From: Nocardia sp. NBC_00416
GTDB taxonomy: Bacteria > Actinomycetota > Actinomycetes > Mycobacteriales > Mycobacteriaceae
Length of the DNA stretch: 64,000 nucleotides
Direction: 5' to 3'
Assembly (NCBI RefSeq): GCF_036032445.1
Contig: NZ_CP107932.1
Location: forward strand, 1,118,501-1,182,500
The notes beneath the pieces are model-generated. The model was not told the DNA's origin. It was given only the letters and a program-made list of their open reading frames with translations, and searched no databases. A program made the translations under genes and the position numbers. Positions within the stretch are counted from its first letter, which is position 1. Every line of letters starts with the position of its first letter. Of the stretch, positions 48,682 to 57,812 are shown piece by piece.

Positions 48682-51474
48682 GTGGATTCGATCCCGGAGT
48701 GGGCAGACCTCGGGCCCACCTTCGAATGGCGGACTTCGCAGCGTCACCTGCTCGAATTGTGTTCCCATGTGACCAGCGACCGGTGGCATCTGTGTGCGCC
48801 GCCCGGCGCGGGCAAGACGCTCATCGGCCTGGAACTCGCTCGACAGGCCGGCGGCCGCACGCTGGTCCTGTCGCCTACGGCGGCGATCCGCGACCAGTGG
48901 TGTGCGGCTGTCGGCCTGTTCGGTGCGGAACCGGAGACCTTCGCGAGCACGACATTGGATCGTCCCGCGCAGTTGTACTCGGTGACCTATCAACTGCTGG
49001 GCAACCCCGGCGCGGCTGAACGGGAGCTGCGCGCCGCGGCGCGGCGGCGGTGGGTGGCGGAAGTCGCAGCTCAGGTCGGTGCCGCCGCGGCCGCGGACCG
49101 GATCGCCGTGGTGGAGCGCAGTGATGCCCGTCGCGCGAAAACCGAACTCGCCCGCCATGTTCGGGCCCTGCGCAGATCGCTGTCCACGGGCGAGGACGTC
49201 GGTCTGGACCCGGTGGCCTTGCTGGGGGAGCGGACCAGTGCCCTCCTCGATCGCCTCGCCGCGAGGGATATCCGCTGTCTGGTGCTCGACGAATGCCATC
49301 ATCTGCTGGACTGGTGGGCGTTGGTGGTGAACGCCCTGGTCGCCCGGCTGTCCGCGCAGGGGCCGCTGGCCGTGATCGGGTTGACCGCGACGCTACCGGA
49401 ACCCGGCACCGAGCAGGAAAAGTCGAACTACACCGGTCTGCTCGGCGCGGTGGACGCGGAACTGCACCTGGCGGCGATGGTTGCCGAGGGCGGCGTGGCA
49501 CCGTGGCGTGACGGCCTGCACGTCGCCGAGCTGGAGCCGGCCGAGTCGCGGTTCCTGGACACCTGGTCGATTACCTTCGCCGCCCAACTCGACACGGTAC
49601 TGGTGACCGAGCCGTTCATCGATTGGGTGGTCACCCGGGTCGAGGGCGGAGAGGTGACCGCCTGGGATCGGCTCCGGGACAACGATCCACTGGTCGCCGC
49701 GGCGCTGGCACGATGGTGGCGGGCGCGCGGTCTCGTATTGCCCGCCGGATTCCGCCGGCCCGGGACGGCGGACGCTGATGATCCGATGACTCTGGACGAC
49801 CGCCTCCTGCTCGCCGACGCGTGGTTGCATGCGCCGGACGCCGAGGTCCCACCGGAGCTGCGCGACGATCTGAAACGTATGCTGCGCCGCCACGGCGTCG
49901 CGATCTCCACAGCGGGCCTGCGCTGGACCCGTTCGACCGCGGACATCGTGTGCTCGCGGTCCGCGGCCAAAGGCAGGGCGGCGTGCGAGATCCTGTGTCG
50001 GGAGGCCGAGGTCCGGCAGGATCGGCTCCGTGCGCTCGTCGTCGTCGAACGCGATCGCGCCACGAGCCCGCCGGCCGCCGGGCGGGCCGTGCTGGGCGAG
50101 GACGAGGGCACCGCGGCCGGAGTGCTGGCGGCGATATGCGGCTTCGGTCAGGTGGCGCAGCGGGGAGTCCTGTGTGTCACGGGCAGCGGGGCATGGTGTG
50201 ATGCGCTGGGTGCGGAGCGTATTCAGCACGCCTTCGCCCTGTCCGCCCCGGACGGACGATGGGTGAGCACTCGCGGCTGCGATATACCGGCGGTCGTGGA
50301 GTTGGTCGGCCGTGGTGCGGCGTGGGAGCCCGCGCACTGGCTGCGGGCGGCCCGCGGGGTGCTCGAGGACGGGGCCGCGCAGACGCTGGTGGCGACCAGA
50401 GCGCTCGTCGGTGAAGGCTGGAACTACCCCGGGCTCAACGTGCTGGTCGATCTCACCGAGATCGGTAGCTCCACCGCGATGACCCAGCTGCGCGGACGCG
50501 CGCTGCGGATCGACCCGCGGCAGCCGGACAAGATCGCGTCCCTGTGGGATGTCGTGATCGCCCACCCGACCGCGCACGGCGATTGGCGCCGGTTTCGCCG
50601 TCGGCATGCGCGGTGGTGGGGTCCCGATGGGAACGGCGCCGTGGTGACCGGGCCCGGCAAAGTGCATCCGCGGGCGACCGGCGTGACACCGCCGCCCGCG
50701 ACGGAACACGAGACGATCAACCGCGCGAGCGCGGCCCTGATGGCCGACCAGCCGGGCACGTCGCGGGTGTGGTCGATGGTGGACGCCGGTGGAATCGCCA
50801 CGAGCCAGCTCCGGGTCGTGTCCCGGCGCCGGCGCGCGCAGGTGCGTACGCGCGATCGCGGCCGGTGGTTGTCCGGCGCCGGCCTGGCAGTCGCCGCGGG
50901 GACGGTCGGCGCCGCCGCGGTCGAGGTGACCGGTCCGGCGGCGGTGCTGCCGGGCGTCGCCCTGGTCGTGGGTCTGCTGGCTGTGGCGATTCGCGGGCGG
51001 GCCCGCTCCGAGCGCGCGACCCTGGTCGCGTTCGGGCGTGCCGTGGCGACGGGCCTGGCCGCCGCCGGTCACTCCGGACTGCAAGCGGCCGAGATCGTCG
51101 CGATATCCGACTCCGACGGGGTAGCCGTGCGGATCCACCACGTCGTCGACGATGCCGCGACGGTCTGGGCCGACGCACTGGAGGAATTGCTGGGGCCGCT
51201 GGGCACCCCGCGCTGGATGCTGGTCAGTGGTGATCGGGCGTGGCGCGTTCCCCGCCGGATCGGTGCCGCGAAGAATTCGGCCGAAGCGTTCGCCCGCGCT
51301 TTCCGGCGGCATGTCCCGGGCGCCCGGCTGCTCCGTGCCGGAACGCCGGAGGCGGCGGCACACGTACTCCGAGCCACGAGAACCCGCCCGGAAGTGATCC
51401 ATCGAACCCTGCGCTGGACCGGGGATGAGCGCGCCGGCCGTGCTCGATCCTGCCCGGACGGGTCCGCGGTTTGA
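48682..51474 (+). CDS. SF2 (DECH-box) helicase with C-terminal transmembrane segments
   Basis: A 930-residue protein. The helicase core spans ~15-650: Q20 near the start, Walker A PPGAGKTL (~40-47), DECHH at 203-207, TAT at 235-237, and the second RecA domain with LVATRALVGEGWNYPGLNVL (~570-589) and motif VI QLRGRALR (602-609). Around 728-775 two hydrophobic helices follow (WLSGAGLAVAAGTVGAAAVE and AAVLPGVALVVGLLAVAIRG). A ~150-residue C-terminal domain (VRIHHVVDDAATVWADALEE) comes last. GTG 48682. XPB/COG1061-like motor, but membrane anchoring is most unusual. No nuclease domain is visible. Confidence 0.85.
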   Translation: MDSIPEWADLGPTFEWRTSQRHLLELCSHVTSDRWHLCAPPGAGKTLIGLELARQAGGRTLVLSPTAAIRDQWCAAVGLFGAEPETFASTTLDRPAQLYSVTYQLLGNPGAAERELRAAARRRWVAEVAAQVGAAAAADRIAVVERSDARRAKTELARHVRALRRSLSTGEDVGLDPVALLGERTSALLDRLAARDIRCLVLDECHHLLDWWALVVNALVARLSAQGPLAVIGLTATLPEPGTEQEKSNYTGLLGAVDAELHLAAMVAEGGVAPWRDGLHVAELEPAESRFLDTWSITFAAQLDTVLVTEPFIDWVVTRVEGGEVTAWDRLRDNDPLVAAALARWWRARGLVLPAGFRRPGTADADDPMTLDDRLLLADAWLHAPDAEVPPELRDDLKRMLRRHGVAISTAGLRWTRSTADIVCSRSAAKGRAACEILCREAEVRQDRLRALVVVERDRATSPPAAGRAVLGEDEGTAAGVLAAICGFGQVAQRGVLCVTGSGAWCDALGAERIQHAFALSAPDGRWVSTRGCDIPAVVELVGRGAAWEPAHWLRAARGVLEDGAAQTLVATRALVGEGWNYPGLNVLVDLTEIGSSTAMTQLRGRALRIDPRQPDKIASLWDVVIAHPTAHGDWRRFRRRHARWWGPDGNGAVVTGPGKVHPRATGVTPPPATEHETINRASAALMADQPGTSRVWSMVDAGGIATSQLRVVSRRRRAQVRTRDRGRWLSGAGLAVAAGTVGAAAVEVTGPAAVLPGVALVVGLLAVAIRGRARSERATLVAFGRAVATGLAAAGHSGLQAAEIVAISDSDGVAVRIHHVVDDAATVWADALEELLGPLGTPRWMLVSGDRAWRVPRRIGAAKNSAEAFARAFRRHVPGARLLRAGTPEAAAHVLRATRTRPEVIHRTLRWTGDERAGRARSCPDGSAV

Positions 51475-51636
51475 CGGTGCCCGCGTATCCGGGTGAGACT
51501 CGGCCGTCGGAAGGGCGGACGCCGGCACAGAACCGAAGCGCGCACAGCGCCGAGACGGCCGCGCCGGACATCACCGACAGATCACGCCGGTGGCGGCGAT
51601 GAGAAATGGCGGAGGTCACCGGTAGGCTCGGGCATC

Positions 51637-52389
51637 GTGGATCCCACTGTGACCTGGGCTCAGTTCGGCGACCTGCGGATGGCCTACCGGGACATCGGGC
51701 CGGGCGCGGACGGCGCCGTGCCCGTGGTCCTGGTGCACGGTATGGGCGGTGACGGGCACACCTGGAAACGCTTCGCCCGGTCCCTGGCGCGCGCCGGGCG
51801 CCGGGTGGTCGTTCCGGATCTGCGCGGGCACGGACGCAGTTCGCATACCCGGTCCTATCTGTTCGCCGAGTTCGGCGCGGACGTGCTGCGGTTGTGTGAT
51901 CATCTCGAGCTCGACCGGGTGGATCTGGTCGGTCATTCCCTCGGCGGCTACGCGGTGTCCTGCATCGCCCAGGAACGCCCCGCCCAGGTGCGCAATCTGG
52001 TGCTGGAGGAATGCCCGTTGCCGCTGCGCTCCGGCGGTGAGGAACGCCGGCTCAGCAGCCGATTCCCGACCGCACCGGAGCTGTGGCACGCGACGAGCAG
52101 CCTGGTCCGGCACCCGCGCGCGATGCTGGCTTTCGACCGGTCCATGACCCGCACCGCGCTCGAGCAGTTCCGCAAACCGCACCCCGGTTGGTGGGAACGG
52201 CTGCCTGCCATCACCGCGCGGACTCTGGTCCTGCGCGGCGGCCCCGGCGGAATGGTCGACCCGGACGGGCTCGAGCTGGTCCGCGCCGCCATCCCGGATT
52301 GCACGGTCGGCGTCTTCACCTGTGGTCACAGCATCCACCGCGACCGCTACCGTGAGTTCTCCGCCATGGTTCAGCCGTTCCTCGTGTGA
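51637..52389 (+). CDS. Alpha/beta-fold hydrolase
   Basis: A 250-residue alpha/beta-hydrolase with VVLVHGMGGDGHTWKRFARS (oxyanion region), VVVPDLRGHGRSS, the nucleophile elbow GHSLGGYAVS, and the catalytic His in TCGHSIHRDRY. GTG 51637 begins close to the conserved start; upstream frame is not protein-like. Cytosolic, substrate unknown. It follows the helicase gene by 162 bp. Confidence 0.88.
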   Translation: MDPTVTWAQFGDLRMAYRDIGPGADGAVPVVLVHGMGGDGHTWKRFARSLARAGRRVVVPDLRGHGRSSHTRSYLFAEFGADVLRLCDHLELDRVDLVGHSLGGYAVSCIAQERPAQVRNLVLEECPLPLRSGGEERRLSSRFPTAPELWHATSSLVRHPRAMLAFDRSMTRTALEQFRKPHPGWWERLPAITARTLVLRGGPGGMVDPDGLELVRAAIPDCTVGVFTCGHSIHRDRYREFSAMVQPFLV

Positions 52390-52704
52390 CCCTCGGCCGG
52401 TCGAACTCGAGGGAACCAGGCGGGTCGACGCTCGCCTGATGGCGGAGGCGTGGGCGATCCGGCCGCGAGTCGGTCGAAGGCGATGACCGATCGGCAGCCG
52501 GGGAAGCGTGCGACGGGCCGATGCCCCCGGACTGGGTCGAAACTCCTGTAGGCCGACTGCCGTGGTGATCGTAGGCGAGAGTCGAATGATCCCTGGCGCC
52601 TCGACTCGTGGAGTTTCCGCGCCGGAAAGAGTCATGATCCGGCCGCTCGCGCCGGACCGCCCGAGAACGTTTCCGGGGGCAGTCTTCCGTGGGTGGAATT
52701 CATG
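52390..52704. other. Intergenic stretch upstream of the nitrilase-like gene
   Basis: About 315 bp without a supported gene; frames are Arg/Pro-rich. The last 20 bp become AT-rich and lead into the iron-box-like palindrome. Confidence 0.5.
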
Positions 52705-52722
52705 TTAGGTTAGCTCGCCTAA
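52705..52722. promoter_or_regulatory. Iron-box-like palindrome (DtxR/IdeR type, one base short)
   Basis: TTAGGTTAGCTCGCCTAA has left half TTAGGTTAG identical to the IdeR/DmdR consensus half-site. Its right half reads TTAGGCGAG on the other strand (7 of 9). The consensus is 19 bp with a central base; this site is 18 bp, lacking that base. It lies 19-36 bp before ATG 52741 and overlaps the likely promoter. Iron control is plausible but needs testing. Confidence 0.5.
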
Positions 52723-52740
52723 TTAGTTCGAGGAGTGACG

Positions 52741-53814
52741 ATGTTGAAACCCTATGGCGCGGTGGGTTTGGTGCCGACGATTCATGCAGCACGTTCCCGG
52801 GTGGACATCGGCCGGAACCTCGACCATCTCGAGGAACTCGCGCACGGAGCGCTGTGGCTCTCGGCGCTGGATATCCCGGTCCGTCTCCTGGTAGTTCCGG
52901 AGGGAGCCCTGCAGGGATTCACCGATGAGGCGCTCGATATGGACCCGAAAGAATTCGCGCACCACCACGCGATCGAGATTCCGGGACCGGAGACCGATCG
53001 TCTCGCCGCCCTGGCCAGGTCGATGAACGTCTACATCATGGCGCAGGCCAAGGCCCGTCACGAGGACTGGGACGATCTGTTCTTCAATGTGGGCATCGTC
53101 ATCGATCCCCATGGGGAAATCATTCTGAAGCATTACAAGATGACCGCGCTGGCCGCGTGTGAACGGTCCACGTCGCCGCACGATCTGTTCGACTGGTGGA
53201 TCGAGAAATACGGACGTACCCTGCAGGCTTTCTGGCCCACCGTGGATACCGAAATCGGTTGTCTCGGAGTAATGATGGCGATGGAGGGAAATTTTCCGGA
53301 GAACGGCCGAGGGCTGGCGCTGAACGGCGCGGAAGTCGTATATCGCGCTTCGCTGCCGAACCCGTTCGTGCAACGCGATGTTCTGGAGATCTCGAGTCGG
53401 GCACGTGCGCTGGAGAACAATTTCTTTGTGCTGAGTCCGAACATCGGTCCGATATACATGGGTCCCGAATCGACGGTCCCGATCGACGCCGGCGGCGGCA
53501 ACTCGTTGTTCGTCGACTATATGGGCAGGGTGATCGGCCGGCAGCAGGACAGTAACGGTTCGACGTATATCGGCGCCACGATCGACGTGGAATCGCTTCG
53601 ATACCACCGGGAGTCGGCGAAGGTCACCAACTGGGTGAAGGATATCCGCACCGAAGCGGCGCAATTGATCTACGAGAATCCGATCTATCCGAAGAACCTG
53701 TATCTGGACGAGGCGCCCGGCAATCACGAGTGGTATCAGAAGCGGGTGATCGACGAGCAGGTGCGCAAACTGCAGGACAGCGGGATCTGGCGCCGTTCGG
53801 CCCACAGTCGCTGA
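52741..53814 (+). CDS. Nitrilase-superfamily protein lacking the catalytic cysteine
   Basis: A 357-residue carbon-nitrogen hydrolase-fold protein. Glu54 (LLVVPEGALQGF) and Lys133 (ILKHYKMTALA) of the E-K-C triad are in place. In the third motif LGVMMAMEGNFPENGRGLAL the Cys position is Ala180; the nearest Cys is 174. The surrounding GNFPE is otherwise normal. ATG 52741 follows GAGGAG by 5 nt. It could be a non-catalytic homologue, or an enzyme using other chemistry. An iron-box-like site precedes it and a DNA glycosylase gene follows by 43 nt. Confidence 0.85.
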   Translation: MLKPYGAVGLVPTIHAARSRVDIGRNLDHLEELAHGALWLSALDIPVRLLVVPEGALQGFTDEALDMDPKEFAHHHAIEIPGPETDRLAALARSMNVYIMAQAKARHEDWDDLFFNVGIVIDPHGEIILKHYKMTALAACERSTSPHDLFDWWIEKYGRTLQAFWPTVDTEIGCLGVMMAMEGNFPENGRGLALNGAEVVYRASLPNPFVQRDVLEISSRARALENNFFVLSPNIGPIYMGPESTVPIDAGGGNSLFVDYMGRVIGRQQDSNGSTYIGATIDVESLRYHRESAKVTNWVKDIRTEAAQLIYENPIYPKNLYLDEAPGNHEWYQKRVIDEQVRKLQDSGIWRRSAHSR

Positions 53815-53857
53815 TACGGGAGGACGGTGCGGGAGCGGTCTCGGGCAGACTGGGGCG

Positions 53858-54421
53858 ATGGCCCGTTCCGCTGGATACCGCCCCACACCGGCCGACCTCG
53901 CCGCCGCGGCGGGGAAGACCATTCCCGATGTGCTGGCCCCGGATCTGCGGGTGCTGTTCTGCGGGATCAATCCGGGGTTGTGGTCGGGGGCCACCGGCCA
54001 CCATTTCGCCCGGCCCGGCAACCGTTTCTGGCCCGCGCTGTTCCGATCGGGATTCACCGCGCGCCTGTTCGGTCCCGAGGAGCAGGACGACCTGCTCGGG
54101 CTCGGCCTGGGCATCACGAATGTCGTACCCCGCACAACGGCGAAGGCGGCCGAACTCACCGAGGATGAGTTGCGTGCCGGCGGTCGCGCCCTCGTCGCAC
54201 GCGTAGCGCACTATCGCCCGCGGATTCTCGCGGTCCTGGGCCTGGGCGCCTACCGCACCGCCTTCGGTAGTCCGCGGGTCACGGTCGGCCGGCGGCCCGA
54301 GTCGCTCGGCGACACCGAGGTCTGGGTGCTGCCCAACCCGAGCGGGCTCAACGCCCACTACACGCTGGACGCGCTGGCCGAGGAATTCCGGGCCGTCCGT
54401 GCGCGAGTCGGCGCACGGTAG
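53858..54421 (+). CDS. mug: Mismatch-specific uracil/thymine DNA glycosylase (Mug family)
   Basis: A 187-residue base-excision repair enzyme that removes U or T opposite G. It has motif 1 GINPGLWSGATGHHFARPGN-RFWPAL, GLGITNVVPRTT, and motif 2 NPSGLNAHYT. The Asn in GINPG is the family catalytic residue. ATG 53858. It is 43 nt downstream of the nitrilase-like gene and converges on pcaF. Confidence 0.93.
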   Translation: MARSAGYRPTPADLAAAAGKTIPDVLAPDLRVLFCGINPGLWSGATGHHFARPGNRFWPALFRSGFTARLFGPEEQDDLLGLGLGITNVVPRTTAKAAELTEDELRAGGRALVARVAHYRPRILAVLGLGAYRTAFGSPRVTVGRRPESLGDTEVWVLPNPSGLNAHYTLDALAEEFRAVRARVGAR

Positions 54422-54432
54422 CCGGCTGTACC

Positions 54433-54458
54433 GGCGGACCGAACGCAACTGTTCCGCC
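54433..54458. terminator. Hairpin between mug and pcaF
   Basis: GGCGGA (54433-54438) and TCCGCC (54453-54458) pair around a 14-nt loop between convergent stops 54421 and 54491. Modest stability. Confidence 0.4.
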
Positions 54459-54490
54459 GACCCGGGCGACAACCCGGCGGCTCCGCAGCG

Positions 54491-55705
54491 TCACGGGCTG
54501 ACGCGTTCGAAGACCGCCGCCAACCCCTGCCCGCCGCCGATGCACATGGTTTCCAGGCCGTATCGGCCTTCGCGGCGGTCCAATTCGCGCAGCAGGGTGG
54601 CCAGGATGCGGGCGCCGGTGGCGCCGACCGGGTGCCCCAGCGAGATTCCGGAGCCGTTGGGGTTGAGCCGGTGGTCGTCGGGCGCCAATTTCCAGGTGCG
54701 CAGGACCGCGAGCGCCTGGGCGGCGAAGGCTTCGTTGAGTTCGATGACGGACATGTCGTCGAGGGTCAGGCCCAGCCGGGACAGCGCCTTGTCGGTCGCG
54801 GGGACGGGTCCGATGCCCATGGTGCGCGGGGCCACTCCCGCCACCGCCCAGGAAGCCAGCCGGGCGAGCGGCCGAAGCCCCAGTGCCCGGGCTTTCTCGG
54901 GGGTGGTGACGATACACAGCGCGGCACCGTCGTTCTGGCCGCTGGCATTGCCCGCCGTGACCGTGGCGTCGGGGTCCACGCCGGCGCGGAGCGGACGCAG
55001 TTTCGCGAGGGCTTCCAAACTGGTGTCGGCCCGCGGGTGTTCGTCGGTGTCGACCAGGACCGGTTCCGATTTGCGTTGCGGTACCGGGACTCCGACGATC
55101 TCCTCGGCGAACCGGCCCGACTGTTGGGCGGCCACCGCGCGCTGATGCGATTGCACCGCGAGTGCGTCCTGGTCCGCGCGGCTGATGGCGAATTCGGCGC
55201 GCAGGTTTTCTGCGGTCTCGATCATGCCGCCGGGCACCGGAAAGTTCTTGCCGCCCGCGCTGACCCGGGCGCGGGCCAGCCGGTCGTCGAGTGCGATGCC
55301 GTCACCTCGCACGCCCCAGCGTATCCCGGTGGCGTAGAACTCGGCCCCGCTCATGGATTCCGTCCCGCCCGCCAGCACCAGATCGCTACCGCCGGTGGCG
55401 ACCTGCATACATGCCTGGATCACGGCCTGGAGTCCGGAACCGCAGCGCCGGTCGACCTGCAGGCCGGGGACCTCGATGCCGAGCCCGGCGTCGAGTGCGG
55501 CGACACGGCCGATCGCCGGCGCCTCGCCATTGGGCGAGGCCTGCCCCAGGACGACGTCGTCGATCTGCTCGGGGGGCAGGCCGGTGCGCGCGAGCAGTTC
55601 GATGATCAGGGTCGCCGCCAGGGTCTGCGGCGCGATATCGGTGAAAACCCCGCCGAACCGGCCCACCGGGGTGCGCAGAGGTTCACAGATGACGGCGTCG
55701 AGCAT
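54491..55705 (-). CDS. pcaF: Beta-ketoadipyl-CoA thiolase
   Basis: A 404-residue thiolase that splits beta-ketoadipyl-CoA into succinyl-CoA and acetyl-CoA, the last step of the pathway. The nucleophilic Cys88 is in QVDRRCGSGLQAV; NEAFAAQALAV, GHPVGATGARI and the second Cys in CIGGGQG complete the site. ATG 55705, 24 nt after the pcaR stop. Last gene of pcaHGBLRF. Sequence alone fits other acetyl-CoA acetyltransferases too; context decides. Confidence 0.93.
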   Translation of the reverse strand: MLDAVICEPLRTPVGRFGGVFTDIAPQTLAATLIIELLARTGLPPEQIDDVVLGQASPNGEAPAIGRVAALDAGLGIEVPGLQVDRRCGSGLQAVIQACMQVATGGSDLVLAGGTESMSGAEFYATGIRWGVRGDGIALDDRLARARVSAGGKNFPVPGGMIETAENLRAEFAISRADQDALAVQSHQRAVAAQQSGRFAEEIVGVPVPQRKSEPVLVDTDEHPRADTSLEALAKLRPLRAGVDPDATVTAGNASGQNDGAALCIVTTPEKARALGLRPLARLASWAVAGVAPRTMGIGPVPATDKALSRLGLTLDDMSVIELNEAFAAQALAVLRTWKLAPDDHRLNPNGSGISLGHPVGATGARILATLLRELDRREGRYGLETMCIGGGQGLAAVFERVSP

Positions 55706-55729
55706 GGCAATTCCTTTGCGGTACGGATT

Positions 55730-56509
55730 TCAGGTTCGGTTCTGGACCCGGGCCAGATCGGTGCCGATGGCGGCGGCCGTGGCCAGCAGCGGCGGCAACA
55801 GGTCCGCGCGGACGGTGTCGGGTGAGTAGCGGGCGGCGTGGGTGGAGATGTTCACGGCGGCGCACACCGCACCGGTGTGATCGCGAATCGGCGCGGCCAT
55901 CGATCGCAGTCCCTCCTCGAGTTCCTGGTCGACGAGGCAGTATCCGGACTCGCGCGTTCTCCGCACTTCCGCGCGGAGCTGGTCGACGGTGGGCACGGTG
56001 CGGTCGGTGAGCGGGGTGAGCGTGACCGCGGCGAGGTACGCCTCGAACGCGGTCTCGGACAGCCCGGCGAGCAGTACCCGGCCCATGGAGGTGCCGAAGG
56101 CGGGGAAGCGGGTGCCGATGGTGATCGAGACTGTCATGATCCGGTTCACCGGGACCCGGGCGATATAGACGATGTCCTGGCCGTCGAGGATGGATACCGA
56201 CGTCGACTCGTGCACTTGGTTGGCCAGCGCTTCCAGGTGGGGGCCCGCGACCTCGGGCAGGCTCACACTGGACAGGTAGCTGTAGCCGAGTTCGAGTACC
56301 CGGGGGGTGAGCCAGAACAGTGAGCTGTCGGTGCGGACGTAGCCCAGTTCGACCAGGGTCAGCAGGAATCGGCGCGCGGTCGCCCGGGTGAGCCCGGTGG
56401 CCTTGGCGACGTCGCTGAGTGTGCGCCGTGGATGGTCGGCGTCGAAGGACCGGATGACGGCCAGGCCGCGGCCCAGCGACTGGACGTAATCCGAAGACGG
56501 TTCGGTCAT
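55730..56509 (-). CDS. pcaR: IclR-type regulator of the pca genes
   Basis: A 259-residue IclR-family protein: winged HTH at ~10-70 (SLGRGLAVIRSF, LSDVAKATGLTRATARRFLL) and effector domain after ~75 (GTSMGRVLLAGL, SGYCLVDQELEEGLRSMAAP). In this family PcaR proteins answer to beta-ketoadipate or protocatechuate. ATG 56509 overlaps the pcaL stop by 4 nt. Probable target sites lie in the pcaH-pcaI intergenic region. Confidence 0.92.
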   Translation of the reverse strand: MTEPSSDYVQSLGRGLAVIRSFDADHPRRTLSDVAKATGLTRATARRFLLTLVELGYVRTDSSLFWLTPRVLELGYSYLSSVSLPEVAGPHLEALANQVHESTSVSILDGQDIVYIARVPVNRIMTVSITIGTRFPAFGTSMGRVLLAGLSETAFEAYLAAVTLTPLTDRTVPTVDQLRAEVRRTRESGYCLVDQELEEGLRSMAAPIRDHTGAVCAAVNISTHAARYSPDTVRADLLPPLLATAAAIGTDLARVQNRT

Positions 56510-57744
56510 GGGCGGTGTGATTCCTCTGTGTCGGTGGGACCGGCCGCTGTTGCGTCGACCGGCCGGGACCCGACGCCCTCGGCCAGTGCCGCCTTGCCGA
56601 GTCCGAAGGCGAGGTTACTGTTCGGCACGCCCGCGTAGACCGCGGTGTGCAGGAACACCTCGGCGAGCTCGGCCGGGGGCAGTCCGGCTCGTAGTGCCGC
56701 GCGAATGTGCATATCGAGTTCGTGGTTGTTGCCCACGGCGGTGAGCACGGCCAGCGTCAGCAGTCGGCGGGTGTGGTGATCCAACCCCGGCCTGCTCCAG
56801 ATATCGCCCCACGCGGTGCGGGTGATGAAGTCCTGGAACGGTTCGGTGAAATCGGTGGTTCCGGCCACGGTCCGGTCGACGTGGCTGTCGCCCAATACCG
56901 CGCGCCGGACTCGCATCCCCTGCTCGAATGCGGCGGCGCGTCCGCAGTGTCCCGCGATATGGGCGCCGATCAGCGCCGAAACCGGTCCCGCCTGCTCCAC
57001 ACTGGCCAGGTGGGCGGCCGGATCCAGAACGTGCAGTGTCGAATTCGCGATTCCGTCGGCGATGAGCCGTAGATCGCCCGGGGTGGTGGCCGGGTCCTGA
57101 GCGCCCGCGATCACCAGCGTGGGGGCGACGATCCGGGCGAGGTCGGCGCGGCCGTCCCACTCCGCGAGGGCGGTGCAGCAGGCCGCGTAGCCGTCGTCGG
57201 AGGTGGCCTCGACCATGGCGCGGCTGCGCGCGATCAGGTCCGCGTCCCGTTCGGCGAGGCCGGTGGTGAACCACCGGGCGACCACGGCGCCGGCGATGGA
57301 TCCGGTGCCCTCGGCCCGGACCGCGGCGGCCCGATCCAACCAGTTCCGCGGCTCGCCGAACTTCGCGGCGGTGCACAGCAGGCTCAGGGTCCGGACCCGG
57401 GTGGGGGCGTAGGCGGCGATGTGCTGGGCCACCGCGCCGCCGAGCGACAACCCGACCAGATGCACACTCGCGTGGTCGAGGCGGTCCAGGAGGGCGAGCA
57501 CGTCACCGGCGAGGTCGGCGATCGTGCAGTCGCCGCCGGATCCGGGGGACTCGCCGTGACCGCGTAGGTCGACGGCGAGGACTTCGTATTCGGGTGACAG
57601 CGCGGCCACCTGCGGATCCCACATGGATCGGTGCGAGCCGAGTGAGCCGAGCAGAACGACTGTGGGCGCGTTCGCCGCGGGACCGGTTACCCGATAGGCG
57701 AGTTCGACCGTCGACCGCGGTCCTTCCGCGGCGGTTGTGCCCAT
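56506..57744 (-). CDS. pcaL: Fused enol-lactone hydrolase / 4-carboxymuconolactone decarboxylase
   Basis: A 412-residue fusion of PcaD and PcaC, typical of actinobacteria. Residues 1-270 are an alpha/beta-hydrolase (VVLLGSLGSHRSMWDPQVAA, Ser100 in HLVGLSLGGAVAQH, late DPAAHLASVEQ). Residues ~285-395 are the decarboxylase domain (TRTAWGDIWSRPGLDHHTRR, GNNHELDMHIRAAL). It converts 4-carboxymuconolactone to beta-ketoadipate in two steps. ATG 57744; upstream frame is not protein-like. Confidence 0.95.
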   Translation of the reverse strand: MGTTAAEGPRSTVELAYRVTGPAANAPTVVLLGSLGSHRSMWDPQVAALSPEYEVLAVDLRGHGESPGSGGDCTIADLAGDVLALLDRLDHASVHLVGLSLGGAVAQHIAAYAPTRVRTLSLLCTAAKFGEPRNWLDRAAAVRAEGTGSIAGAVVARWFTTGLAERDADLIARSRAMVEATSDDGYAACCTALAEWDGRADLARIVAPTLVIAGAQDPATTPGDLRLIADGIANSTLHVLDPAAHLASVEQAGPVSALIGAHIAGHCGRAAAFEQGMRVRRAVLGDSHVDRTVAGTTDFTEPFQDFITRTAWGDIWSRPGLDHHTRRLLTLAVLTAVGNNHELDMHIRAALRAGLPPAELAEVFLHTAVYAGVPNSNLAFGLGKAALAEGVGSRPVDATAAGPTDTEESHRP

Positions 57745-57812
57745 ATCAGCTGCTCCGTTTCGTGATCGGAATTCCGGTGTGCGGGTGGTGGACGGTGACG
57801 GTGGCGGCCCGA

